Part shown: piece after piece, positions 43,852 through 52,805 of the stretch
Position numbering within the stretch: the first letter of the stretch is position 1
Layout of the letters: every line of letters starts with the position of its first letter
NCBI RefSeq assembly: GCF_000292915.1
Contig: NC_018514.1
Span: 62,001-126,000, forward strand
From: Burkholderia cepacia GG4
Lineage (GTDB): Bacteria; Pseudomonadota; Gammaproteobacteria; Burkholderiales; Burkholderiaceae
Reading direction: 5' to 3'
DNA: 64,000 nt
Notes under the pieces: generated by a model
What the model was told of the DNA's origin: nothing
Seen by the model: only the letters and a program-made list of their open reading frames with translations
Databases searched by the model: none
Position numbers and translations under genes: made by a program

Positions 43852-44505
43852 TTACGTGTGGTTGGCGATCTTCAGCACGGGCGCGAGCGCGTCGACCGAT
43901 GCGGCATGCGTGGCCGCGCGATGCGATGCGAACGCGAGCGCGAATTCGGCCGCCTGCGAGCCGACGGTCTCGAGCTGTGCGACGACCTTCGGATCCGAGC
44001 AGCTGTCGGCGCTGTCGAAGCGCGTTTCGAGCGTGTTCACGGTGGCGCCGAACGGGGTCGGCCAGCCGCGCAGGGCGTGGACGATCGAGCGCAGCGACGT
44101 CAGCACGGTGCCGGCCGCTTGCCAGCCGTACGCCGTGACGATCAGGCCGACCGCGCGACCGTCGAGATACGGGCGCTCGTCGGCGCGCAGTTCCTCGAGC
44201 GTGTCGAGCGCGTTCTTCACGAGGCCGGACACGCCGCCGTGGTAGCCGGGCGTCGCGATGATGATCGCGTCGGCTTCGCGCACGGTGTCGATCAGCTCGC
44301 GCTGCGCGTCGGTCAGTGTTTTGTGTTCGGGCGCGTAGTGCGGCAGCGTATGCAGGAACGGGCCGTCGAACAGGCGCGTGCGTGCGCCGGCGGCTTGCGC
44401 GCCGCGCAGCGCGAACGACAGCGCGCGCTCGGTCGACGACGCGGCTCGGGTGGTGCCGCCGATGCCGACAACGAACGGTCGGCGGTGTTGATCGAATGCA
44501 GTCAA
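43852..44505 (-). CDS. NADPH-dependent FMN reductase (flavodoxin-fold)
   Basis: A 217-residue flavodoxin-like reductase. 'FVVGIGGTTRAASSTERAL' forms the FMN phosphate loop, 'ADAIIIATPGYHGGVSGLVKNALDTL' is the classic second FMN segment, and 'YLDGRAVGLIVTAYG' follows. It would reduce free FMN, azo compounds or quinones using NAD(P)H, as in SsuE-, ArsH- or ChrR-like proteins; the physiological role is open. I chose the TTG at 44505, which has a GAGGAGC site; the longer frame to 44712 crosses the candidate small RNA region and is not coding-like. Confidence 0.85.
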   Translation of the reverse strand: MTAFDQHRRPFVVGIGGTTRAASSTERALSFALRGAQAAGARTRLFDGPFLHTLPHYAPEHKTLTDAQRELIDTVREADAIIIATPGYHGGVSGLVKNALDTLEELRADERPYLDGRAVGLIVTAYGWQAAGTVLTSLRSIVHALRGWPTPFGATVNTLETRFDSADSCSDPKVVAQLETVGSQAAEFALAFASHRAATHAASVDALAPVLKIANHT

Positions 44506-44666
44506 GGGGCGCTCCTCGGAATGGCTTGCCCGGCTAAGCACAGGCTTAAAACCAAATGGTAACGACCCCGCCGCCACTCTGAAAACGACTTTTCGTTCTA
44601 TCGATATGCCGTGCGCGAGGGGCAATCGTGCGAGCGGTGACGCAGATGGATAGCAGAATTGCTTGG

Positions 44667-44695
44667 TTGGGACGGCCTGCCGTGCTCGATAAGAT
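44667..44695 (+). promoter_or_regulatory. Sigma70-type promoter of a candidate small RNA
   Basis: TTGGGA (44667-44672), 17 bp, TAAGAT (44690-44695), with four of six matches in each element and ideal spacing. No plus-strand gene follows before the terminator at 44739-44772. Confidence 0.45.
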
Positions 44696-44701
44696 GGGCC
44701 C

Positions 44702-44772
44702 GTCTCCTCCATGATGTTGTCTCTACTGACATGGGTTGGCCCCGCCGCGCGGATGCAGGCGGGGCTTTTTTT
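44702..44772 (+). ncRNA. Candidate small RNA (about 70 nt)
   Basis: Predicted transcript from about 44702 to the T run. It contains a CCATG/CATGG stem (44709-44735), an exposed C/U-rich TCTCCTCC segment near its start that could pair with Shine-Dalgarno sequences, and ends in an 8-bp GC stem with seven Ts. Both flanking genes are on the minus strand, so neither explains a plus-strand terminator. Hfq-type base-pairing regulation is inference. Confidence 0.5.
44739..44772 (+). terminator. Rho-independent terminator on the plus strand
   Basis: GCCCCGCC and GGCGGGGC (8-bp perfect stem, 11-base loop) followed by TTTTTTT. Oriented for plus-strand transcription only; it is the strongest terminator in the window. 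Confidence 0.8.
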
Positions 44773-44847
44773 CGTCCGGCGCAGAAAAGAGGGCGCGATG
44801 CATGGCGCGCGCCGCGCCGCGCTCGCCCGCCCGTCCGGCCCGGTGCG

Positions 44848-45153
44848 TCAGCCGAACACCGGCCGGAAGAAGCTGCGTTCGTAGCTGACGATGCAGCGCG
44901 TTTCCTCCGCGTAGCGGAACGCGGCCTGGCAGGCCGGATCGTCCTTCGAGCGTTCGCGGTAGCGCTCGTATTCGGCGAGGCTCGGGAACGAGAACATCGC
45001 GAGCGCAATGTCGTTCGCGCCTTCGGACGGCAGGAAGTAGCCGTGATGCGTGCCGCCGAATTGCTCGACGAGCGGGATCCACATCTTGCCGTAGATTTCG
45101 AACTGCTCGAGTTTGTACGGATCGATGACGTAGCGAAGGAAGCAGGTGACCAT
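44848..45153 (-). CDS. NIPSNAP family protein
   Basis: A 101-residue ferredoxin-like (dimeric alpha-beta barrel) protein. 'VTCFLRYVIDPYKLEQFEIYGKMW' is the family's N-terminal pattern and 'HHGYFLPSEGAND' matches the NIPSNAP core, with 'IALAMFSFPSLAEYERYRE' following. Cellular role of bacterial members is unknown. Full length for a single-domain NIPSNAP. It is divergent from the GNAT gene across a 280-bp gap. Confidence 0.85.
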   Translation of the reverse strand: MVTCFLRYVIDPYKLEQFEIYGKMWIPLVEQFGGTHHGYFLPSEGANDIALAMFSFPSLAEYERYRERSKDDPACQAAFRYAEETRCIVSYERSFFRPVFG

Positions 45154-45433
45154 GGTCGCTCGCGGTGCGGTGAAGGATCAGCGAGTCTGGATCGCGTCGC
45201 CGAGCGTGTCAACGACGCAGCAGCGGCACGCGTGCTGAAGACGCGCCGCGCATTGCTTGCGTGAACAACGATCGGTGTTTTCAGGCGCAGCGACGAAGCC
45301 AGGGATGGCGCAAACATGCTTGCCATCGCTGCGTCGTGCCGCTTCGATACCGCGCGATTTTTACGACATTTTTTCTTGCGACGCCCGCCGGCGCGCTCCT
45401 AGACTTCGGTCATCCTGACCACGGAGCGCTGCC

Positions 45434-46219
45434 ATGTCGATATCCCGGAACACGATCGCCGAACGTTCACCCGCCGCGCCGCCTTTCGTGCGCGCCGACC
45501 GGGTCGTCGTGCGGCGCTTCGATCCGGCGTTCGACAGTTACGCGCGGCTCACCGCGCTGCTGCATCGCGCGTTCGCGCGGCTCGGTGCGATGGGGCTCAA
45601 CTGCACGTGCGTCGACCAGGACGAGGGCGTCACGCGGCGCCGCGCGGAAGCGGGCGAGTGTTATGTCGCGGTGTCCGGCGGCCGCGTGGTCGGCACGATG
45701 ACGCTCTACGCCACGGATTCGTCGTCGGCGTGCTCGCTGTACCGTCACGACGGCGTCGCGAGCGTGCGGCAGGTGGCCGTCGATCCCGACTGGCAAGGCG
45801 GCGGGATCGGCGCGACGCTGCTGGCGTTTGCCGGGCAGTGGGCCGCGTTGCGCGGCTATTCGTTGCTCGCACTCGATACGCCGCATCCCGCGTCGCATCT
45901 GCTGGCGTTCTATCGGGCCCAAGGCTTCGACGTCGTCGATATCGTGCGTTTCGCCGGCAAGCGCTACGACAGCGCGATCCTGTGCAAGCGCCCGGTCGTA
46001 TTGCTCGCGCGTTGCATGTCGCCGGGATCGCGGCTGATCGTGCGGCATGTCGCGATCGCGCATGCGCGGGCGCCGCGTGCCGTCGCGCGGGCCCGGGCTC
46101 GCGCCGATGGGCGCTTGCGCCGAAGCGTGCGTGCCGCGGCAATGGGCGCGGCCGGTGCGGCCAGCTGCCGGTCGTCGCCGTGGCGGGCGCGTCAGCACGG
46201 TCGCGTCGCGGCCCGATAG
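45434..46219 (+). CDS. GNAT-family N-acetyltransferase
   Basis: A 261-residue acyltransferase. The acetyl-CoA motif A is 'VRQVAVDPDWQGGGIGATLL' (Q/RxxGxG/A), and 'HLLAFYRAQGFDVVD' is motif B. Substrate unknown. The domain ends near residue 190 ('SAILCKRPVVLL'). The remaining 65 or so residues are an Arg/Ala-rich tail unlike GNAT proteins, possibly the result of a recent loss of the original stop or a frameshift. A GGAG site precedes the ATG. Confidence 0.82.
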   Translation: MSISRNTIAERSPAAPPFVRADRVVVRRFDPAFDSYARLTALLHRAFARLGAMGLNCTCVDQDEGVTRRRAEAGECYVAVSGGRVVGTMTLYATDSSSACSLYRHDGVASVRQVAVDPDWQGGGIGATLLAFAGQWAALRGYSLLALDTPHPASHLLAFYRAQGFDVVDIVRFAGKRYDSAILCKRPVVLLARCMSPGSRLIVRHVAIAHARAPRAVARARARADGRLRRSVRAAAMGAAGAASCRSSPWRARQHGRVAAR

Positions 46220-46266
46220 GCGCGCGGCACCGAGGCGTTTCGTGGTGCCCACCTTGCGGCACGACT

Positions 46267-47619
46267 TCACTCGTCGCGCTTGACCGTATCGCCGCCGCCG
46301 CGCGCGAGGCGCCACGCAATCGTCCCGAGCACGCCGACCGCCACCACCAGCGCGCCCCACAGCACGTAGCGGCGGGTCGCGTCCGTATCGGTGGTGGCAG
46401 ACGGCGGGTGTGCCGACGCCGGCAACGCCGCGCCGACGCGCGCGGGCCGTACTTCCGGCGCCATCCCGACCAGCAGCGCATCGCGGCTCACGGCCGACGA
46501 CGGCAGCGACGCATTGCCGACGCCGAGCGTAAACGGCGGCATGCCGCGCGCGACGAAGGTGAGCGCGGCCGGATGCCAGCCGACCGCGACGGTCGGCTGC
46601 CCGCCGCCGAGCCCGCCGTTGCGCATGTCGACGACGATCCGCCACGCGCGATCCGGATTTGGCGCAAATGCCAGTGGCGGATTGCGCTGCTCGCCGCCCT
46701 TGCCCTGCAGCCGGAACAGCACGGCGCCGGCGACGTCGCGCCAGGGTGTTTGTGCGTCGGGCCGGCTTTGAAGCGTTGCGCGCGCAACCGTATTCGGCTG
46801 CGGCAGGTCGATCCGCACGCGGTCGACCGGATACGGGCCGTCGGTGTCGAACAGGTATTCGCCGGGCGCGCTGCCGGCGCGTGCGTGCGCGGCGTCGCGC
46901 CATTGACGCGGCACGGTCGCGGTGTCCGTCGAGCGCGCATCGCGCGGATGCGTTTCGATGTCGATCGACGCGATCGCCGGCGTGCCGTCGAGCCAGTCGA
47001 GCCGCAGGTAGCGCGGCCCCGTGCCTTCGAGCGCGATGCGCTCCTGGACCAGCATGTCGTCGCCGCGCCCGACCTTCAGCAGTTGCGTGCTGCCGAGCGA
47101 GCGCCAGTTGCGCAGGTCGTCGCTCGCTTCGACGGCGACGCGCCCCTGGTAGCTGTCGTCGCTCACATGCACGAGCAGCGCGTCGACCTCGCCGTCCGCA
47201 TGCGACACATCGACGAGATCGGCCGTGTGCTTCGTGCGAGCCGGCGCGGTGACGGCCGCGCGCAGCGAGCCGTCCGGCGCGACCGATACGCCGAGCGGCG
47301 CGTGACCGTCGTCGCTGCGGGCCGGCGGCAGCGGGAACCAGTGCACCGACGTGCGCAACGGTGGCACGGCCGCCGCCGCGGGCGCATCGAGCGAATATGG
47401 CACGGGTTCGCCGGCGCCGTTGAAAATCCGCAGGTCGCCGAGATCGTCGCGCCGGCTTGCCGCATACACGGCCTGCGGCACGGTGAGCTGGTAATACGCG
47501 GCGCTGCCGTCGAGATCGAGCGCGAAGCGCTGGGCGACGCGTTCGGCGCCGGGCGTGCCGTCGGCCGCCGCGAACGACGCCAGCAGGCTCAGGCCCAGCA
47601 GGGCGGCGAGTCGTTTCAT
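46267..47619 (-). CDS. DUF3999 family envelope protein
   Basis: A 450-residue exported protein: signal peptide ('LAALLGLSLLASFAAA'), a long beta-rich periplasmic part ('YYQLTVPQAVYAASRRDDLGDLRIFNGAGE' region at the start), and one C-terminal membrane helix ('VLWGALVVAVGVLGTIAWRL') followed by a short cytoplasmic tail. DUF3999 proteins are commonly encoded with DUF2339 membrane proteins, as here. Its ATG overlaps the stop of the DUF2339 gene (ATGA), so the two are translationally coupled and likely act together. Function unknown. Confidence 0.87.
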   Translation of the reverse strand: MKRLAALLGLSLLASFAAADGTPGAERVAQRFALDLDGSAAYYQLTVPQAVYAASRRDDLGDLRIFNGAGEPVPYSLDAPAAAAVPPLRTSVHWFPLPPARSDDGHAPLGVSVAPDGSLRAAVTAPARTKHTADLVDVSHADGEVDALLVHVSDDSYQGRVAVEASDDLRNWRSLGSTQLLKVGRGDDMLVQERIALEGTGPRYLRLDWLDGTPAIASIDIETHPRDARSTDTATVPRQWRDAAHARAGSAPGEYLFDTDGPYPVDRVRIDLPQPNTVARATLQSRPDAQTPWRDVAGAVLFRLQGKGGEQRNPPLAFAPNPDRAWRIVVDMRNGGLGGGQPTVAVGWHPAALTFVARGMPPFTLGVGNASLPSSAVSRDALLVGMAPEVRPARVGAALPASAHPPSATTDTDATRRYVLWGALVVAVGVLGTIAWRLARGGGDTVKRDE

Positions 47620-50600
47620 TGCGGGTCGTCCCGTTGGGTCGCGGCCTTCGGCGGCAGCGGCGAGAAATAACCGATCAACAGCAGCAGCACGCCGATGCCG
47701 ATGAACGACACGATGCGTTCGATGCCGGTGACGTGCGACAGGTCGAACAGGAACAGCTTGATCACCGTGAGCGCGAGCAGCGCGGCGCCGACGAACCACA
47801 GCGGACGCAACCCGCGCCGCGTGGCCCAGATCATCGTCGCGAGCGCGCAGAGCGTCCAGTACACGGAGACCGACGCCTGCACGAGCGTCGATTCCGCCAT
47901 CGCGTCGAATGCGTACGGCACGCCGGTCCAGTGATACAGCGTGCGCAGCAGGATCGCGTTCAGCCACAGGAAGGCGGTCGCGCCGGCCGCGCCCAGCAGT
48001 TCGACGCGATAGTTGCCGAACGACCAGCCGAGCTTGCGCGCGCGCACGAACCACGACGCGGCGAGCGCATAGACGACCACGAGCACCAGGTCGAGCGGAT
48101 TGAGCAGCGGGATGCGTGCCCAGTTACCGCCATCCTGCGTGAAGTTCGCGTAGAAGGTCCAACCCCACATCACGACGATCAGCGGCAGCGACGCGAGCGC
48201 GCATACGCGCGCGATGGCGTCGCGGCGCGTCAGCCACATGCCGGCGAAGGCGAACAGGCTCCAGCCGACCATGAACACCTGCTGGATGCCGAACGACGAC
48301 AGCACGGTGTCGATGTCGTAGCCCTGGTGGAAACGGTGATGCAGCGTGCGCAGCAGCAGCGCGTTGAACCACAGGAACACGGTCGCGAGCGCGGCAAGGT
48401 CGGCCGCGAGCGGATGCCACGTGACGCCCAGCGTCTTCAGGCGGCGCAGCCACGTGGCGAACGCGACGAAGATCAGCAGTTGCGCGACATCGAGCGGATT
48501 GACGAGCGGCAGCCAGAACAGCGGCGAGGCGTCGCCGTCGCTCGTCACGCTGGCGATGCTCCACAGCCACAGCAGCGCGGCGAGCGGCGCGGCGCCCCAC
48601 ACCTGGTACGCACGCGGGAACGCGGCGACCGGCCAGCGCAGGCGCGCGCCGGGGCCCGACACCAGCAGGAGCAGCGCGCCGAAGCCGTATGCCCACGCGC
48701 TCCAGCTCCAGGCGCCTTCCGGGACGAACGCGCGCAGGCGCCAGAAACCTTCGAGCGAGAACAGCCCGCACAGCGTCCAGAACATCAGCGTGTGCAGCGG
48801 CGCGATTACGCGGGCGGGGAGGGCCGCCGCGTCGGCGGATGCGCTGGCCGGCGTGCCGGTCGCCGTGTCGGCGGCCGCGGCGCCGCGCGACTGGCGCAGC
48901 AGCAGCGCATAGCAGGCGATGACGGCGATCGGCCACGCGAACGCGCCCATGCCCGACAGCGGCGCCTCATGTGCGTCGAACGCGCGCACCGCGAGCAGCG
49001 CGAGCGCGGGCGTCAGCGCGAGTGCCGGCCATTCCGCGATCGGCCAGGCGAGCTTGCGGCGCGCGAGGTGCGCGAGCCAGGCGGTGCCGGCCGCGAACAG
49101 CGCGGTCGCGTCGATGACGAAGCGGTCCGCATGGAGATCGACGTGACGGCTCGCGTAGACGAGGATCTCGTGCAGCCCGCCACTCAGCCACCACAGCAGC
49201 CCCCAGGCCGCGGCCGCCGCACCGAGGTCCGGCATCCACGCATGCCACGCGCGCGCTTCGTCGCGCCCGTGCAGCCACCAGCCCGTGAACAACCCGGCGA
49301 CTGCGATCAGCAGCATCGCGATATACGGGCTGTTGAGCACCGGCAGCGAGGTCGTGTCGGCCGGCCCGAGCAGGCTCGTGAAGAACGCACCGGCCGCGGC
49401 GACCTGCATCAGCAGGCCGAAGCCGAATGGCGCGAGACGCTTCTCGCGCACGCCGACCCACACGATCGCCGCGCCTTCGATCGCCCACGCGGCGCTCGTC
49501 GTCGGGCCCGAGAACGCGAGCGGCACCGCGAGCGTCGCGAAGATCACCGCGAGCGCGAGCATCGCTTCGAACAGCAGCGCGAGGCGCGTGCGGCGCCGCG
49601 CGAGCCACGCGGCGATCGCGACATAGAACGCCGACAGCGCGACCGCGCTCCACGCGAGCCCGAACGGCATGTCCTTCACGAGCGACGCCTGCAGCGCGGT
49701 CGCGACGATCGGCGTGCCGAACACGAGCGTGCCGTCCACGTAGTGGCGCAGCGCCAGTTCGCGTTTCACCGCGTACAGCAGCGCGATGCCGACATACATC
49801 AGGAAAAACAGGATCAGGAACGGCTCGGTGCTCGCGAACAGTGCAGGACGATACGCGGTCACACCCCACGCCGAGCCGATCGTGAACGTGAAGACGAAGC
49901 CGAGCAGGTTCAGCGGGCGCCAGGCCTTGAACCACGCGATCGCGAAAATGCCTGCGTTCAGCAATGCGTAGTAGCTGAACAGCGCGACGTGGCTGCCGTG
50001 GCCGGTCGACAACAGCACCGGCGCGAGAAAGCCGCCCGCGCTGCCCATGAAGGCGAGCGGCAGCGCGTTCTGCTTCACCGCGAGGAACGCGCTCAGCGCA
50101 CACACCGCGACCATCAGCGGGAACGCCGCGCCGACCGGCAGCAGCGCGTAGAGCTTGGTCGCCGCGAAGATCGTCAGGTACAGGATGCCGATGCCGCCGC
50201 CCTGCAACACGAGGCCGTAGGCCGCGCGGCGCGCCCGCACGCGCCAGCCGATCGCGAGCAGCGCGGCCGCGGCGAGCGCCGTGCCCGCCAGGCGGAATTC
50301 GATCGGCAGCAGGTTGTTGTCGGCCGCGTACTTGAGCAGGAACGCGACGCCGAAGAACAGCACGATGATCCCGACGCGCACGACCGTGTTGCCGCCGAGC
50401 AGCCAGTCGCGCGCGGCGCGGAATGCACGTTCGGCGAGGTCGGGTTCGCGCGGCGCAGGCGGGAGGGGCGGAGCAGGCGGAACAGGGCGGGCGGGCGCCG
50501 CAGGCGCATGCGCCGGTGCGCCGGAGGCAGTACCCGGAGCGGCGGGCGTCGCCGCGCTCGTCCGGGTGGCGATAACGGGTGCCGGAACCGGCGTGGCCGT

Positions 50601-51035
50601 CGACGACGGCGTGCTCGCGACGGCCGGCTGCACTGATGGCCGCAGCGGTGTCGCGGCGGGGGGCGGGATGACGGAAGCGGGCGTCGCCGACGGCGCCTGC
50701 GTGGCGCTGCTGGCCGCCGTGGCACCGGCCTTCGCGCCGGCGAGCTGGCCGCGCAGCACATCGAGTTCGCGTGTGAGCGTGTCGACCGTCGCTTCGAGAC
50801 GCGCGACGCGATCGGCGAGCGTCGCGGGCGGCTGTTGCGGCGTCGCCGGCGTCCCGGGTATCGCGAACGCGTCGGGGGCTGCGTTGCTGTTTTTGCGCTT
50901 GTGTTGCTGCAGCGCGTGGCCGATACAGAACCCGATCGCCGCGCCGAGCAGCGCGCCGTTGGCGGCGGAGAAATCCCCGATCAATGCGGCGATACCGCCC
51001 ACGATGAAACCGATTGCGGCCAAAGCCCAATTCAT
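47616..51035 (-). CDS. DUF2339 family polytopic membrane protein
   Basis: A 1139-residue inner-membrane protein. It starts with a glycine-rich hairpin of helices ('AAIGFIVGGIAALIGDFSAANGALLGAAIG'), then a predicted coiled coil ('LADRVARLEATVDTLTRELDVLRGQL'), a long Pro/Ala linker (about residues 110-200), and more than 20 hydrophobic helices to the C-terminus. Role unknown; large size and the DUF3999 partner suggest an envelope function. A GGAG site precedes the ATG. Confidence 0.88.
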   Translation of the reverse strand: MNWALAAIGFIVGGIAALIGDFSAANGALLGAAIGFCIGHALQQHKRKNSNAAPDAFAIPGTPATPQQPPATLADRVARLEATVDTLTRELDVLRGQLAGAKAGATAASSATQAPSATPASVIPPPAATPLRPSVQPAVASTPSSTATPVPAPVIATRTSAATPAAPGTASGAPAHAPAAPARPVPPAPPLPPAPREPDLAERAFRAARDWLLGGNTVVRVGIIVLFFGVAFLLKYAADNNLLPIEFRLAGTALAAAALLAIGWRVRARRAAYGLVLQGGGIGILYLTIFAATKLYALLPVGAAFPLMVAVCALSAFLAVKQNALPLAFMGSAGGFLAPVLLSTGHGSHVALFSYYALLNAGIFAIAWFKAWRPLNLLGFVFTFTIGSAWGVTAYRPALFASTEPFLILFFLMYVGIALLYAVKRELALRHYVDGTLVFGTPIVATALQASLVKDMPFGLAWSAVALSAFYVAIAAWLARRRTRLALLFEAMLALAVIFATLAVPLAFSGPTTSAAWAIEGAAIVWVGVREKRLAPFGFGLLMQVAAAGAFFTSLLGPADTTSLPVLNSPYIAMLLIAVAGLFTGWWLHGRDEARAWHAWMPDLGAAAAAWGLLWWLSGGLHEILVYASRHVDLHADRFVIDATALFAAGTAWLAHLARRKLAWPIAEWPALALTPALALLAVRAFDAHEAPLSGMGAFAWPIAVIACYALLLRQSRGAAAADTATGTPASASADAAALPARVIAPLHTLMFWTLCGLFSLEGFWRLRAFVPEGAWSWSAWAYGFGALLLLVSGPGARLRWPVAAFPRAYQVWGAAPLAALLWLWSIASVTSDGDASPLFWLPLVNPLDVAQLLIFVAFATWLRRLKTLGVTWHPLAADLAALATVFLWFNALLLRTLHHRFHQGYDIDTVLSSFGIQQVFMVGWSLFAFAGMWLTRRDAIARVCALASLPLIVVMWGWTFYANFTQDGGNWARIPLLNPLDLVLVVVYALAASWFVRARKLGWSFGNYRVELLGAAGATAFLWLNAILLRTLYHWTGVPYAFDAMAESTLVQASVSVYWTLCALATMIWATRRGLRPLWFVGAALLALTVIKLFLFDLSHVTGIERIVSFIGIGVLLLLIGYFSPLPPKAATQRDDPQ

Positions 51036-51635
51036 CGCCCAGCTCCCTCTCTTATTTCGTTATCGTCCTTCGATCGGCGCGTGGCTCGATCGAGGCTGTT
51101 TCGGCATGTCCGGCAGGCGAACCGGCATGCGCGCACCGCCGGCGCCGCGTGGTGCGCCCGGCGCGCCGCGACGTCGCGATCAGTGTGGTTGACGGCAATG
51201 TATCACAGCGGCCATGCGGGATTTTCTGGGTTGCGGGCGGGGCGCGAAACGTGGCTGTCGCGCGTTCGCGCGGGCGGATTTTCGTACGGTCATGCTTTTA
51301 CGGCGGGTCATGCCCGGCGACACAGTCCGATCGGACGTGAAATTGTCGCAAAGCGACCAGGGCCCGATGCGCATAAGTGCAAAAAGTCGCCGTTCGCGCG
51401 TCACGCTGCTACGCACAAGTCCGGCACGCGATGCCCGTCGTTGCTGGCCGTGCGCGTATTGCGTCGCCGCAATCGGGTGTTGCCGCGTGCCGCAGCCCGC
51501 GTGGCGGGGCCGGAGGGTGTGTCGTATTTGCGCAAGCGTTTGTCGTAATTCGTCGGCAGGTCGGGGTTTTTTCTGGCAACTATGTAGGCACGCTATGAGA
51601 CGCGTGAGTCCCCGCTACACGAGGAGAAGGTTTCG
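51036..51635. other. Intergenic region upstream of the choline uptake genes
   Basis: 600 bp between divergent genes with no supported coding region. It should hold promoters for DUF2339 (minus) and choV (plus). I could not identify a specific activator or operator site with confidence. Confidence 0.5.
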
Positions 51636-52805
51636 ATGGATGCCCCCAAGGTCGTGGTCGAAGGTCTGTGCAAGGTGTTTGGAAGCAATCCGCAACAGGC
51701 GCTCGACATGCTCGCCGCTGGCGCGACGAAAGACGATGTGCTCAAGCGTACCGGTCAGGTCGTCGGCGTGCACAACGTATCGTTCGACGTGCAGGAAGGC
51801 GAAATATTCGTGCTGATGGGCCTGTCCGGCTCCGGCAAGTCCACATTGATCCGCCTCGTGAACCGGCTGGTCGAGCCGAGCGCCGGCAAGGTGCTGATCG
51901 ACGGGCTCGATGTCGCGTCGGCACGCCGCTCCGCGCTGACCGCGCTGCGCCGCAAGGACATGAGCATGGTGTTTCAGTCGTTCGCGCTGATGCCGCATCG
52001 CTCCGTGGTGTCCAATGCCGCGTTCGGCCTCGAGGTCGCGGGCGTCGGCAAGAAGGAGCGCGAGCGCCGTGCGATGGAAGTGCTCGAGCAGGTCGGTCTC
52101 GCGCCGTTCGCGCACAAGCTGCCGTCCGAGCTGTCGGGCGGGATGCAGCAGCGCGTCGGCCTTGCCCGCGCGCTGGCCGTGAACCCGTCGCTGATGATCA
52201 TGGACGAGGCGTTCTCCGCGCTCGATCCGCTCAAGCGCCGGGAAATGCAGGACGTGCTGCTGCAACTGCAGAAGGAACAGCGCCGCACGATCATGTTCGT
52301 GTCGCACGATCTGGAGGAGGCACTGCGCATCGGCAACCGCATCGCGATCATGGAAGGCGGCCGGCTCGTGCAGGTCGGCACGCCGCAGGACATCATCGCG
52401 AACCCGGCCGACGACTACGTGCGCGCGTTCTTCGACGGGATCGACACCAGCCGCTACCTCACTGCCGGCGACCTGATGCAGACGGGCGCCGTGCCGATCG
52501 TATCGAAGTGCGATGCCGCGAACGTCGCGGCGACGCTGAACGGCAGTGCCGAATACGCATTCGTGCTCGACGCCCAACGCAAGCTTCGCGGTTTCGTCAC
52601 GCGCGATGCGATCGGTCAGGCCACGCCGTCCGTGCGGCCGATCGAAAGCATCCGGCGCGACGCGTCGCTCGAACATGTCGTCGCGCGCGTGGTCGCGAGC
52701 CCGAATGCGCTGCCCGTGGTCGACGACGACGGCTGCTACTGCGGCTCGGTCGACCGCGCACTTATCCTGAAGGCCATCACGCGTTCGCGAGGCTCCCATG
52801 TCTGA
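51636..52805 (+). CDS. choV: Choline/glycine betaine ABC transporter, ATP-binding subunit
   Basis: A 389-residue ATPase of the ProV/OpuAA type. Walker A 'GLSGSGKST' (about 62-70), Q-loop 'FQSFALMPHRSV', signature 'LSGGMQQRVGLARAL', Walker B 'LMIMDEAFSALDP' and the switch 'FVSHDLEEAL' are all intact. Two CBS-like segments follow ('GAVPIVSKCDAANVAATL', 'LPVVDDDGCYCGSV'), which in this family sense ionic strength or nucleotides. It overlaps choW by 8 bp. The ChoX-like binding protein nearby makes choline the likely main substrate. Confidence 0.9.
   Translation: MDAPKVVVEGLCKVFGSNPQQALDMLAAGATKDDVLKRTGQVVGVHNVSFDVQEGEIFVLMGLSGSGKSTLIRLVNRLVEPSAGKVLIDGLDVASARRSALTALRRKDMSMVFQSFALMPHRSVVSNAAFGLEVAGVGKKERERRAMEVLEQVGLAPFAHKLPSELSGGMQQRVGLARALAVNPSLMIMDEAFSALDPLKRREMQDVLLQLQKEQRRTIMFVSHDLEEALRIGNRIAIMEGGRLVQVGTPQDIIANPADDYVRAFFDGIDTSRYLTAGDLMQTGAVPIVSKCDAANVAATLNGSAEYAFVLDAQRKLRGFVTRDAIGQATPSVRPIESIRRDASLEHVVARVVASPNALPVVDDDGCYCGSVDRALILKAITRSRGSHV

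Noticed and set aside
47619..50636. A 1005-codon plus-strand open frame opposite DUF2339
   Set aside because: Arg/Glu/Gln/His-rich antisense shadow of a membrane protein gene.
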